Positions 1 to 13,600 of a stretch of 64,000 nt of DNA are shown in pieces. The notes under the pieces are model-generated. The model saw nothing but the letters and a program-made list of their open reading frames with translations. It made no database searches and had not been told where the DNA came from. Every line of letters begins with the position of its first letter. Position 1 is the first letter of the stretch. The DNA lies in contig OX485804.1 of assembly GCA_950295325.1 (NCBI GenBank), positions 55,616,001 to 55,680,000 on the forward strand, in the 5' to 3' direction. The DNA comes from Polytrichum commune (taxonomy: Eukaryota > Streptophyta > Polytrichopsida > Polytrichales > Polytrichaceae). Position numbers and translations under genes: made by a program.

Positions 1-2279
1 TCACATTTGGAGGATAATAAATCTTATGATATGTAGTGGGTGATTTTGCTTATCCTATTTTGGCGCAAATTCAAATACCTTACACTACAAGAATGACATG
101 AACAACTTAGAAATGAATATGCATATGACACAAATATGAGGAAAAGACAGTCTTACTAAACGTCTAATTCGTCCAACACAAAATTAGGTGTAGTAGAGTA
201 GGCAACTCAGACCTTTCTAATACATTTTTACTAATATAATTCAATACATGGTGGCTTGAAAACTAGTGCGACCCTTCAAACTTCCTAATTATTCTAAAGA
301 AAACATGAGGATTGGACGTTTTGTGAGCTGCCTCACGGAAATGTCTATAAATGCATATGTTTTTTTAGAATAGAGTAAAAATTAGCTAGACTAGAAAATT
401 TTTAATATCTACCTAGAAGAAATATACATCATCCCCAAGCACTCCGAACAGACAATGCGTAATCGGATGACCTCTGGCGAAGAGAATCGGCAAAGAAATC
501 GGAATCAGGAAGGTGAAGAGAGTGAGTGTCTGTCTGTCTTCTTTGTCTATCTGTCTACACAGGCAGTGGACGGAGGAGATTAGGGGAGAGGGTTATATCG
601 GTCAGATCCGACGGTCGAGAAAGCACAGGCGACGTGGCCTCACCAGAAGCCAGAAGTGGCTTTCATCGCCCATAGACTTCTTCTCGAATATAAAACTCAT
701 AAAAAAATATGAACACCCTAGCAAATTACAAAGTTAGCAGTATTGAATTACAAAAATTGTCTCATAGAAATACTCATAACTTCTAAACTGAATTTGAATT
801 TCTATAAGACCATTTTTGTTGAAAAAAAACTTTAATATCTATCTGTATATAAAAGACATATTAGAATTGGATTTAGAAGCAAACTATGGTAAGCTTTTGA
901 AGTTAGTTGTTCTTTTCGGGTTAAGATCATCAACTCATGAATTAATTTATTGAAACTAATTATGATCTATTGACAAATAAAGAGGGATTAGCCTAAAAAC
1001 TCAATACAAAAAATGAGCATTAAATGAAAAATAATTTTTTTTATTAAATAAATAAAACAACTCTCTTTTAAAAAATACTATCACTCTAAACTTTTAAATA
1101 AACCAAATAATGGGTCTTTCGATCAATGATGGGGTTGATTGAGGTTGAAGGAGGATTAAAATTAAAAGAAATAAAAGTTAGAAATGAAGTAATTCAAACC
1201 TTCAGAGGTACACGACCGAAATGAAAGGGTAAAAGATGATAAAATCAAAATATGTCGTTTTTTAAATAGGATTTTCTTACGCGGTGGAATTGAATCATTT
1301 GGTTGACTTTTTCTTCATTACGTCCCATTTGTCTTAGAATTTTTTTTGAAAGACTTAGCCATCATTGACTTATTATCCAATCATTTCATTTATTGTTGAC
1401 CTAGTCAAATCAGAAGATAATTGTCAAAATCGTTCTTATATTGTTAAGGTGAATTGACTAAGTCAAGGATGTTTTTAATTTGCTTGTTTGGTTTGTTTGA
1501 TCATTTTAGCACGGAGTCACTCCGAATCCTTGAAATATGTTGAAATTCTGAATTTTATCAATTATTTATTATTTGAATTTAACTAAATTAATTCAAAAAA
1601 TCATCTCATATTTTGTTGATACTTATTATTTAGGATTTTATTTACTGAGCTGATTTGCAAATTTCAATTCTTTCAACCGAACAAATAATTTATTATCCAA
1701 CTTTTATTAACCATCACGACTAGGTTAATTGATTAAAGAATCATTTTAACCTTTCATATATATTAGCACATCATTTAGGATTGGTTTAAAAAACCATACC
1801 AAATCCCTACTTTTGTTTTACATATCCATTGAAACACAGTCAACCTACATCAAACTACCAAACATTGAGGAAATATCTACCCCAATCAAAGTGGTTTGGA
1901 CTTATCAATAATAATTTTTTTTAAACCGCCTTCTTTCTCCAACATAGTGGATTCGAACTAAAGAAAACAAATCCAACGTAATAAATTGTTAAACTCATTT
2001 ATTTTCCCTCAATAGACTGAATTTGAATCCCCTTAGCAATGATATAATCTAATATGATTCTTTGACATCTTTCCTTTTATAGGTTTGGATCACTAGTCCT
2101 AAATCGTTCACGAATGACACAAAACCCTAGTATGGCATTCAAACTTTACGTGGACACAAATCTACATATTCAAACAAAAACAAATGTGACCTAAGACATA
2201 TATCCTAATATTATATTTCTTTACCTAGGTGATTTATATTTATACCTTATATTCTTTACACCTTTATCATTCATACATA
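1..2279. other. AT-rich non-genic sequence
   Basis: Strongly AT-rich sequence without a credible coding region. The only recognisable item is the duplicated block at 447-697, listed separately. It lies downstream of the gypsy remnant's 3' end on the minus strand, so part of it may be old LTR or flanking sequence, but I could not identify an LTR boundary. Confidence 0.5.
447..697. repeat. Dispersed duplicate of the XRCC1-like gene's 5' flank
   Basis: This block is nearly identical to 41958-42158. Shared stretches include the run from gtgaagagagtgagtgtctg through the segment ending atagacttcttctcga. It carries a small insertion near 465-495 relative to the other copy. The other copy lies about 375 bp upstream of the start codon of the minus-strand XRCC1-like gene. 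Both copies have the same short plus-strand reading frame, which looks like a by-product and not a gene. Direction of copying is unknown. Confidence 0.8.
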
Positions 2280-4440
2280 TACATCTTCTACCAATGTATC
2301 TAATAACATGATTCATTGACAAACAACTCTTTGACCACAGAAGAACCTAACCAAAGAACATTAAACTTTCCCGATAAGTTTTTATATTTATCATCCATAT
2401 GTAACATCCATTTACCTAATTTAAAGGATTGAAATTTTTTTGGGGACAAAAACCATTTTCTTATGTTATTGGCGAGTTTTGATACATTGCGCATTCAACA
2501 CCCACACCTCATTCAATTCCACTAAAACTTCTAATCGATGTGCAATAGATTTTAAAACATCTAACATTTCACCCATAACGATCCGCAAAGTTGAAACTTC
2601 AAATTCAATATGAAAAACTGCCTCAATCATGTAATTAAAAGAACAAGATGATTTGTATATAAAGCTTATAAGTCGTCCAATAGGTCCAAAGAGCAGCCAA
2701 AAGCTTAAAACTCTCAATTTTTTTTCGAGTCATTCACGGTGTTGCGCAAAATACTACGCAAAGTTTTATCTTCTGTTTCATCTCAAGGATGCATGATACA
2801 GTTAACTCACATATTTAATATCTCATTTTTCAAATAAAACCAAAGATAAAGAAGGTGAAACATGTATATCAAGTCCTACATCATTACAAGAGTACCTTTG
2901 ACATGGATCACATTTTCGGATGTGCTCATAAGAATCTTATTGTATGCCAATATTTCCCCGTTTGATGCATCTTATGTGCAATCAACATACCTGCAAAATG
3001 TCCTTTGCAAGAGCTATCATAGATCACTTCAAGACCTTATAAATATTTTCAATGTCGATTCACCTTCGAAACATTCCATCTTTTGTCTATTGATATAGTT
3101 TATCCAAAATCAAAACAAAATGAAGATTCTAAATTTAGATGTTTTGATGTTTAATTTCGGTGTTTAAAAACTCCACAATGTGATTATACCATATTCTCAC
3201 AGAAGATAGTATAAAAAGTGTCACATCCAAAAATTCATCATCAATTCTTTTATTCAACGATTCTTCCTTGAAGATTCGCGACAAGTCATCCGTTTAAAGA
3301 TATATTCTCATAAATTTGTATACCACTCATAGTCAAAAAAAATTATTAATATTATTCAATAAGTTATCTATCCATTCAAATCGGATTTATTAACAAAATA
3401 ACATAAAGCTATACGATCAATTTAAAATATAATTTTGCTCAATAAAAGAGTCTATATTTATTTACCGAAAATATTTATTTACCGAAAATATCATTGTCAA
3501 AGCCTCACGCTCCGTTATAGTATAGTTTTACTCTACCCCCATAAGTTACATACTAGCAAAGGCTATAAGATCGTCTCTTTAATCTTCTTCAAATGGTTGG
3601 CACAAAGTACTACCCATGACAAAATAAGATTCTTCGCAATAAATATAAAATGTTAGGTCCCAATTGGACGATATAAAACATAAGATACTCGTAACCTTAC
3701 CCTTTAGTATGTCAAATGCATCTTGAAAATTTTAAGTCCAATAAAATAAAACATCATTCTTTGTTAGGTTTGTAAGTAGAATATTCGTATTAGCATTATT
3801 CTCAATCACCTCACGATATCTTTTAATGTGGCCCAATATAGTTGGTATCTTTGATATATTCACTAGTAGAAGAAGTTCCACAATTACGTTGATCTTGTCG
3901 AGATCCAGTATTCTATCTTCTTTCAAGACCAAGTAGTCTAACAAAATACCGCATGAAATAAACAAAATGATATTATCAAGATTGGGAGACACGTGATATT
4001 TTTGGCAGCGTTCGAAACAAGATCCTACGTCTTCAAACTAATTCTCTTTCGAACCATGCATACAAAAATCGCCATTAACTTATGCAAAAAATCAACAAAA
4101 ATATATTTATCGCCTTTTAGAATGTATTCGGAGTATTGCACAATTTAAATGGCATTATGATACAAATAAACATCTCCCAAGGTGTGATAAACGTCATTTT
4201 TTATCATTCTTCTTACACAATATTAAATTTGATTATACTCATAATATCTTCTAACGAATAAATATATTGCATGACAAGCTACCTACTCTAACATACTACT
4301 CATAAAAAATTTGAAAATTAATTTTTTAATATGACATTTTTTAAGTCCTTATAATCAATGCACACCATCAATTTTCCATTTTCTTTTACAAATAATTATC
4401 ATTGATAAAACCCATGTCGTAAGCTCAACATGTTGAATAA
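2280..4440 (-). mobile_element. Decayed Ty3/gypsy retrotransposon pol remnant
   Basis: Reading the minus strand, fragments of gypsy pol appear in order, broken by stops and frameshifts. Near 4400-4340 there is a reverse-transcriptase strand with the family pattern of a lysine-rich turn followed by V-C-I-D-Y-K-D-L. Near 4320-4180 a stretch resembles the YxGYNQI and TPWG region. At 3992-3732 is the segment after the RT active site (DKINVIVELL ... ILGHIKRY). RNase H-like sequence follows, then integrase-type CDPCQRY near 2900 and a C-terminal region with IEFEVSTLRI and GKFNVLWLG at 2700-2330. None of it is intact. No LTR pair was found. Confidence 0.75.
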
Positions 4441-4671
4441 TCCAGCCTTTATCATTTTTTTTAGTTTTTTCCTCACCAACAACTCAAATCAAAGATTCAT
4501 TAGCCTTTGTCTTTATTTCACGTATTTTGCCTCGGAAATGAAAAAAACAATATAACGTGTAACTTCAATTGGTATTCTATTGCCTAAATTTTTATACAAC
4601 CAAGCAAAAACGTTACGAAATTCTCTTACGAAAATTTTTATATCCTCCATTTTTCATCATTTTTTTATAAC

Positions 4672-6240
4672 TTGCCCACCTTAATGTATTTTGAATCCTC
4701 ATTTTTTTTGGCGTGGAATCAATTTATGCACATCAAGAGTTGCAAAGAACCAGCGAAGGCGTGGAAGACCCTTTGCAACATCCATAAAACGAAGAGTTTG
4801 TCCAACATTCTCTTCGTTGGCCACAAATTCTTCAAGTATAAAATGCAAGAGGGTCATGACTTGTAGACTCCATATCAACAAGGTCAAGGCACTCGCGGAT
4901 CAGCTCATTTATTTTGAGGTATATGTGGGAGATAAAGATTTCATCATGACGTTACTTGAGAGTTTGTTGGCGTCATGCGAAAATTTGATTATCGCCTTGG
5001 AGACGATACCCATGAATGAACTTACGATGAACTATGTGACGACGTGTATTATGCATACGATGTTGAAGTGTAAAAAGAAGGAGCCCAAAGGTGAAGATGT
5101 CGCCATGGTGTTGTAACAAAGCAAAAGGGACGATTTATTTCTACGCCAAGGCGCAAGGTCGTACTTCTATTGCAACAAACCAGTCCACACTGCCCGTTTT
5201 TGCTACAAAACAAATAATAACGAGTACAAAATATAAAGAATGAAAATAACGATGATGAATACGCATTTGTAATGTGTAATGACTCATATTCCAAGAATGT
5301 GTGCAAATGGATCATGGATTAGGAAGCCACCAAACATATAACTTCTCACATGACTTTACATCTTATTCGTATGAGGTAATCACTCTATGCAATGTGTATT
5401 TGGGTGATGATGGTATTATGAAAGCCATTGGAATGCGATTCATTGTCATGAAAATAATTGTGAGAGATAAAATCAACCAAATTTACATCAAAGATGCGCT
5501 TCGTGTGCCCAAGTTGCAAGCTAATTTGCTCTAAATGAGTAAAGTTGTATCAAATGGTTTAATAGTGCAATTCAACCTAAACGAATGTTTTGTAAAAACT
5601 TGCAACGGTGAAGATAACTTGTACAAATGAATTTCATGAAGATGTATGAAGTGGATGCAACCAACTTGGTGCAATGTCCAACGGAAGATGATACACTCGA
5701 GCCTTGGTACCGCCGGCTCGGTCATTTGAATGTGAAGGATATTCATAGACTCCAAAACATGATGACTGACATGAACGTTGGCAAATTCACATCCTCGTTG
5801 CTTTATGAAGCGCGTGTTGAAGGCAAACAACATATAACTGTATTTTTGAACAAGGGAGAAGATGAGCAACCAAGCCTTTGGAGATTGTATAATCCGACAT
5901 ATGTGACCTCATGATGATTACATCCATGGACAGTGCAAGGTATTTCGTAATCTTCATTGATGATTTCTCGAGGAAGATATGGTCATATGCATTGAAATCC
6001 AAAGGAAAGTGTTTTGAGAGGTTCAAGGAGTTCAAGGCGCTTGTAGAGACGCAATCGAAGCACAAAATCAAGACATTTTGGTTAAACAACGTCGGGGCAT
6101 TCATTTCCAAGGCATTCAAGTAGTTTTTGAAAGACCACGGCATTGAGAAGCAAACATCCACCAAATCAGAAATGCTCAAATCAAGGTTGACAAGAATCAA
6201 ATATATAGATTATTTTGTACAATTCATCGTACCTATCAAA
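4672..6240 (+). mobile_element. Decayed Ty1/copia gag to integrase remnant
   Basis: On the plus strand the copia order is visible: a gag segment (4672-5116, with TKSLSNILFVGHKFF and later LADQL, LLESL), a zinc-knuckle-like CNK motif near 5170, a protease region in which the expected D-S/T-G context is interrupted by a stop (near 5315), the GAG-pre-integrase motif RRLGHLNVKD (5713-5745), and an integrase core piece with FIDDFSRKIW and FKALVETQSKHK (5950-6080). Stops and frame changes break it repeatedly. It ends near 6240 with no reverse transcriptase or LTR seen. It lies head to head with the gypsy remnant to its left. Confidence 0.85.
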
Positions 6241-9200
6241 AGTGTGTAAATCAAAGTGTGCGAACACCCTACCACAAAATTAGATTGTTATTAAGGTATA
6301 CAGGAATTTGTTTAGATAAGGTTTTTAAACAATGACAATCCTAGTAGCTATTAATGAACCTATTGGGGCCATTCATGATTGGGGTGCCAAGAATGAGTGT
6401 CTAATGGAAAATGAACTAAAGTAGTTTGCTTTACATAGTTGGTGTGCTTAGATTTGTATTGTGGAGCATGTTTTGGATCATACCTACATTTAATATCTCA
6501 TAATCAATACATTGACAAAGTTAATTTACAAGGATTATGGTTATCTAAGATATTATTTTGATTCCTTAACTACTATCTATGGTTGTTGTTTGAACTGTTG
6601 ACCTTAGGATTAAAGAATGAAAAGGACAACAAAAATTAACAGAAATGATCCCAATTTTCTTCCTCATACTTATCAGTCAATTGTGTAAAGATGTATTGCA
6701 TACCAATTGTGTAGCTTTACGTATGACACCAAACATGGGTCACATTACACAATAACATGGCTACATGAAAAAAGAACGTTTAGAAATAAAATTGGACATA
6801 AAAAAATATATGTATGGACACATGACACTTACACCAAGGTACTAGGATGGAAAACAATAAATAATTCACCTCCAATGTACACTTGAATAATGAAATTGCT
6901 ATTGATGTGGCCCAAACAAGTCCTATGACCTATCTACTTATCTTTTAGAAATTTATGAATTAAATAATAATAAATCATAATAAAACATCGAGATCCAATG
7001 CAACATAGTCCTTGGTTCCTTTGTCCCAAAAGCAGTACCCCAATCGTGAATGGACCCTATTATAGAGTGTAATGGGTTGGAAGATGAAAGTCGAGTAGGG
7101 CTCACCAAAAGGATACACATGAGACAATGTGCTTCTTGAGTAGCATGTAATGATTATGCCTAATTGCACAAGTATGGGTTGTGGGAATGTGGGACAAAAA
7201 GTGACACGCCACACATGATTATAATACTACCCTATAAATAGTTCATTAAAGAATAAAAATGAAAAGCCCATGGCCCTACCTATATCAAAACCTCCACTAA
7301 CTTGTCTCCGACATAGTGCAAACTATGCTACGTGATGGACATCTTTTGTGTGCACATAGGTTGCTATGCCTTTGTAGTGTATGCTAGGGTTGAATAACTT
7401 ACACTCTAGATGTCTCCTAAACCACCTAATAAGTTCCACAAATCGTATTGTGGTTGGATGGAGAACGTTGCACAAACATAACACTACCAACATGTGAGTC
7501 CTTGGCAATCACCTTGCCTTGTTGGAAGAAATAAGCAAATCTACCACTATGGTAGGTTTGCAGATTTTTCATTGATGCATGTCAATTATCCAAGACACAT
7601 ATGCTTGTTTGTGAGTAAGGTACTATGTTTCCCTTATGTGATTACTTTTCTTGGACACCTATATTTGAGTGGTGTATGGCAAGGCTTGTGGTTAAGAATG
7701 GACACCAAAAAAAAAAGATATGTGTTCACAAAAACAATGACATTGAACTCTAACTCAAAACATATCGAGCATTCTAAGTTCAACAATGTGCACAATTGGG
7801 GGAGTCCATATGAGATCACTTAAAAGAGAGAGTAAAAAAAAATCTTGAACACTTTGGCCCACCAAAACTTTTGCATCTGAACTTTGATTCCGAAACTTGA
7901 AACAACAATTTTCTCGACTCCCGATCGCTGACCGGATGGGACAGTTCCCTAGCCAATCCAAGAGTCAAAATTGTACGTGGAGTCGGAAGTGCCCACAATA
8001 TGGCCACATACATCAACCTCATCCAGCCACATTGCCGAAGTGGCTATGGCCGGATGTGGGCCCATGTATTTGCACCGTTGCGGTGTCTCGTCTCTACCAC
8101 TGTCATGGTTGTCGTTTGTATACGCAGTAAGTTAGGATGCATTGTTGAGAGAATATATGCTCGTGGGCACTCCTCGGAACGTGGGATAAAACTCCAGGAT
8201 GAGACAATGAAGAGCATCATGGGTCATGTGAATCTCTCCTCCCACGAATAACTTAAGCTTAGAGACATGAATCGTCGTCAACTTCGGAGTAGTAGCTAGC
8301 TTAGCCTGCTACACACGAATGTGACAAAACTTGTCATGGTAGCTAGGGCTCATGTAGCCCTACTGTGGGCACTTGCGACTCCCCATGAGGTTTTGGCCGT
8401 CAGATTGGCTCGGGTAATGTCTCCTCTAGTTAGCACTCGCGAATCACGAAGAGTTCCATTAAGATTTCTAGATCGGAATGGATAGGAGGTCAAAGTGAAG
8501 ATTATTCTAGTTTTTGAAGCAATCACATCAACCCTCCTAAATGTGTTCATTGTTGAACCTAGATCGTGTTTTATTTTTATGTTTTGAGCACATAGTTCAA
8601 TGTTATCGTAACACATGTATGTTTGGTGTCTGCTCTTAACTACAAGCCTTGTGATACGCCATTCACGTATAGGTGTTCAATTAAGAAGAGTGACCACACA
8701 ACAGGATCCACATATTATATAAGCATGGTATTGATAAATTTTAGGTTCTAATAATGCAAAAAGTTGCAAAATTCTGGGCATCAACCTCGTTCGTTATGAA
8801 AGGGACTTGAGAAATGGTAGTTCGAAACCCCATCTATGCATGGCCAAGTAAGGTAGAGGGTGTTAATCGTGCCCCCTTCCCAAAACCACACCCTATGCAT
8901 GCCTCCTAGGCTTGTAACCACAACACACCTAAAAGCTAAAGAAGTTGTTTTGGAAGAAAAGTGGGTCAGTTGTGGGAAAGTGTTGGGACATTCTGGGCCA
9001 AAAATACATGAGGCGGGATTGGAGGAGTGTTGGGTCAATATTGGACGAATGCATGAGCACTTTTGGAGGAGTGTCGAGATGGTTTTGGACAAAAGCCGTG
9101 GTGGATTGTTTATTTGTTGTGTTTGAGATTTATGTAAGATATATGCAAGGTGTCAAGGTGTTGATATTGGGTGGAGTGTTGGTTTAGCAGCATGAATAAT

Positions 9201-9470
9201 TCATATGGTTGGTTTTGGGGGGGGGGGGGAATGGGACATCATTGGGAGCCGTTTGGAGTGAAAAGGGGGAGGGGGGTTAGGGAGGGAGTTAGGTAGCTAG
9301 GGGTGGGCTATTTTCAAAAATCATAGTATATTCATATAATGCACAAGCTATTTTAATTTTGTTCTACCTTATCTTAGCTAGTTTGCTAATCCAATCATGT
9401 TTGATCACTCGTCTTCTTCAAACATCTATACTTGAGTGGTATAGTATATATGGAAGGCTTGTGCATAAGA
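6241..9470. other. Non-genic, repeat-derived region
   Basis: No coding region can be supported. About 7475-7590 contains a short motif (caaatctaccactatggtagg context) that recurs at 57330-57440, including the ggactcacatg...gtagtg block, so this is dispersed repeat DNA. 7860-8640 is more GC-balanced, but its open frames do not resemble a protein family. A G12 run lies at about 9217-9228. Confidence 0.5.
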
Positions 9471-9479
9471 ACCAGTGAT

Positions 9480-9696
9480 CGGGGAGATTTTTGGGCATAA
9501 TCGGTTAAGATCCTAGTGTTTGCAAGTCCAACCGGTTACATGTTGACATCCTTCCGTTTTCCTTTATTGAATTGGGGTATATTCTATAAACCCCCTAAAA
9601 TGATCGGTAATTTTCCTGCATTCTTGAACTTCGACCAGTTATTTCTCAAACTCAACCGGTTTATATGTAACTAACTGCCGGTTCTCCCCGATCATG
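9480..9696. mobile_element. Small TIR element (MITE-like)
   Basis: The segment starts near TGATCGGGGAGA and ends near TCTCCCCGATCA, a perfect 12-bp terminal inverted repeat about 215 bp apart. Several aaccggt motifs lie inside in both orientations. There is no coding capacity. A target-site duplication could not be fixed by eye. Confidence 0.6.
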
Positions 9697-9699
9697 TAT

Positions 9700-10617
9700 A
9701 AGAACAGACACCATTTGAGGTTCAAGTATAGCCATTATTCTTAGATCATTTGACCATTAAATGTTCAAGCATCCATATTGGGCCTCTCGAAATGTTTAAA
9801 GCATTCAACGCCTACCAATTTGGAATTTAGCCATACTTGTCAACTATGACCCTAGCTTAATCTATCAATCCTCTCTATTGCACTCTTCCAATCGGCACAA
9901 ACTGATTTTAAATCCAACTAATTATTTATAGCTACCAAGAGATCCAATTTTATTATATAAACATTTCAAATCTTACAAACCTTTGTAGTTAAATTTAGAC
10001 CTTTTCAGACTCATTAGACTAAGCTTAGGTGTTGATCCTTATTAGACTTATTGGACCTTTGGAAATCTTTGGTGTTGATCCCAAGTTCGAATCAGCTTAA
10101 AGAAGCAATATCTGAGCTATGGACATTTCACAATGATTTCACTAAATGGATGAGAGGTACACTTGTATGTAACTTCAATTCCCTACTACCCCTGTCAAAA
10201 TACAGGTTACAATGACCATGTTGTCATGGAGCACATATCGTGTGCAACTCAAAAACATTCAGACCTACCAGATGCTACTCAAACATTTAAAACAATAGTC
10301 ACCAAGTTTGGATTCTGTCATTCGCCTTGATAATAATTCCATCCTCTCATGCCTTTGGCACCATGCATGATTGTTGGATCTTGGGAGGAGGCAGATAGAT
10401 GGAAACATTCACCAATGTTGGCTGAATCAGATGGACACAAGTACAACAACTGAACATCTCAAAAATAGAGATGAACTATCTATACATTTGGTGGGTAAGA
10501 TTACATGTGTAGAACAAAAACACAGCATTACACAGTATTACATGGCTACATAACTTTCTGTTTCTGCCTTGCAACAAACCTAAGAAGCCAAATTATGGTC
10601 AAGTTCAGTCACACCGG
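9700..10617. other. Intergenic, 3' flank of the RNase T2 gene
   Basis: No coding region was recognised. The part next to 10618 should hold the 3' UTR and polyadenylation site of the minus-strand RNase gene; AT-rich stretches are present, but no site can be fixed from the sequence alone. Confidence 0.4.
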
Positions 10618-13600
10618 TCACATGTCTTCAACATCTCCTGAAACTTTGAGTGGAGGAAGTAAAACATAGCCACTGCAGCGAGACTTTCCAAGTTCTCCTA
10701 ACTCTTGAGCTCGTGACGATACTGAGCTTCCACAATGCCTTGGCTGCAACATGCCCCATAAATAGTTATTGGGTATAGTACATTATATGACAAAGAGACT
10801 GGATATCTTTTCAAATAACGTCTTCACTGAGTAAAGTTATGAAGATGAAGTCATTAAAGTGCCTTGTACATTGAAGTTACTTCAACATTAGTACACTAAA
10901 TAGTCCTATTAGTGTAGGTCAAATATTATTGTGCAAATAATTAATGTGGACCACACTAATTGTCTTGTCATGGTGGAAGTAATGTGGGCCAAAGACCCTG
11001 GTCTTCCCTGAGTCTTTCTGAGACTTCCAAGCAGCTCCTTATGTATTAGTTCAGGACAAAAGTACCATAAAATAAAACAGTCACCCCAATCGATTTCCTA
11101 GAAAAGAAAATTAATGTGGGCCACTGATTTTAAAGTAGAGATTGGTGTGGGTTGAACATTAACATGGGTTCTAAAGTGTGGCCCACACTAAATAGGACGC
11201 TTTACCAGTATGGAGTTGCATAATACACAAGTCCAATCACTTTATTTGTTAATTTCTTGCAAACCCTTCCAGACATCCTTTCATGAATGAGAATTTGGGA
11301 ATTCAAAAATAGGAGAAAACTTCAAAATATTCACTGACTCCCCAAAACTTTCAAATAAAGCATATATATTTTAGAGAGGCATTTAAAGCTTGTCAAAGTT
11401 AACCTCGACTAGAGTAGTAACTCGATGGGTCACTTGGGCACTTAAAGATTAACAATGCCATGTGGGACCTTGATTAGTCTTACAAATAAGCGTGCAGCTT
11501 CATAAGATTTGCATAGCAGCATATAAAAGGGTATAGGTTATCAAGAGGCATCTCATTACCTTGAAAGTCTTGTCAAAGCAAACATATATTTCTTTGATTT
11601 GCTTGGCTTGACAGACAATCGTTGGTTTGAAACCAGTATGTTTCCGAATTGCTGCTTCCATGCTGGTTACTTTGTACCTTGTCTTGCTGTGAGGAACAAT
11701 GCCAGCTTCGGATAGCATTTCCTGTTCCAGTCAACAATTCCCACCCTCACTCTCTAGCAGACAATAATTGATCAAGTGAAATAGAAGGTTGCAACAACAT
11801 TAAATCACAAGTAGCACGTAGTGGGGTGATGTAGCTCCTCAGCTAAAAAGGTACAAAACTAAGGTAAACATCATTGAGAGCAAGGAAAACATGAATACCA
11901 GTAAATCATATTTCTGGTTAAGAAGAAGCCCTATTTGGAAGAATGCAGCCTCATCAATAATTGTTGGATAGGCACATGTCCCATGCTTCTCTGCAAATTC
12001 ACAAACCACAGTTGGTACAGAGGGTAGAATCTTCGAGGCAACTACGATCAGTACTTAAAATCAATTCCTGGACAATACCTAGGTTTACAAGAAAATTTGT
12101 AGTGATCATTGGCACAGTTCCCCTTTTAAGCATATATTGTCTTATACAAACTGTAGTATGTCTGATGGAGAAAACCATGCCAGTGGAAGTTAATACTCAC
12201 CCCACTACAATAAGCAGAAGATTGAACATTAACAGTTCAGCAGCAGCAAGCCACATCCAACAAACAACCCAACCAATCGAAACATCACATGAGTTAAAAG
12301 TAAGAAAAGTTTTATGAAAATCCACAATCAAAGAATCTGCACGAACTTGCCACCCCTTAACACTAGGAAGTGTTCAATTATGTCACTAGAAAGGGTTCAA
12401 GATGCACATTTTATTATGGTCTTAAGTGAGCTTGTGGGTAGCCACAGTAGATGTAACAAAATAAACATTTGGGACCTTCAAAAAGTAAGTGTATATACAC
12501 AAGGGATTTCACAATTGGAAAAGTGAATGCTGACACATTGGAAGATATACACAAGCACGATTTTCTTTTCTGCTAGGGCTTCCGGTTGAAGGGACACTGC
12601 AAGTGCTGAACTACTAACCTCATGCTGCCAGAAATTGCCAGTCACCTTTCCATTACACTGCCTTGGTGGTGAGCAGTAAAGGGTTGGCCAGTACTTTTGG
12701 AGGTCATCTGCAAGATCCTCAACCTAAAAAAACAACAGCAATTACTGAGTCTGTAATTTTGTTGCTACCTATGCAAATTTTGAGACACATTGGAGTCATG
12801 TACACATCCAGTTCCATGAACAGCTATAAACCTTCAGCTGTACAAAAACTCATGCATGAAATTCATGAGCAATACCATACTATCAGGTCTAATAGGGCAC
12901 GTCTCTACCAAATTCAATTTCCAAATCATCTTTTAAGATTTTTCCAACCACTTATATGATGACATGTGGCACTCTTGGGTCCAAAATAATTAATCTATTC
13001 CTAATTGACCTGCTCATAGGATACTTCCCCATTTTAAGCACACTGCTCCAAGGATAGGTATGCAAAATACCAGTACCTTTGTCATGTTGAAGGCCGGCCC
13101 ATCACAACATTCTGGCCAGGACCCATCATTGAACTCGGGCCACACACCATCTGCCATAGGTAGTGTCCACCAGTATTAATCACCACACAACACATGATTG
13201 AATGCAGAGAAGTGCAAAAATTCACGATTATTTACGACTATAAGTCATTTTGCATTGCACCAAGCTATCAAGAAAATGGACGCAGGTAGCACATGCTTAC
13301 GGATAGAGAACTTCACTGGCTCCTTCAAACTGCATGAACAAATGCCCACGAAAATTGTCCTCAATGTCCATTCACAATCTTCTAACCACATTTTGAGGGG
13401 ATTCCAGAATTTCAGGTCTATGGAAGCAATCAGAAACAAGAGGAATAAACACGAGCATCTGTAATTCAGTTGCATGATGGAGATGACAGATATTTATTAG
13501 GTGAACAATCTGAGCACTCTCTGTAGAAACAGATGAATTTACCGTTGACAACAGCTGGCCTTCGACTCGCAATATGTTCCCGGCCATTCTTGTGAGAACA

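Noticed and set aside
513-737. Open frame shared with 41991-42179
   Set aside because: The frame is conserved only because the DNA block is duplicated; composition is not protein-like and the frame ends differ.
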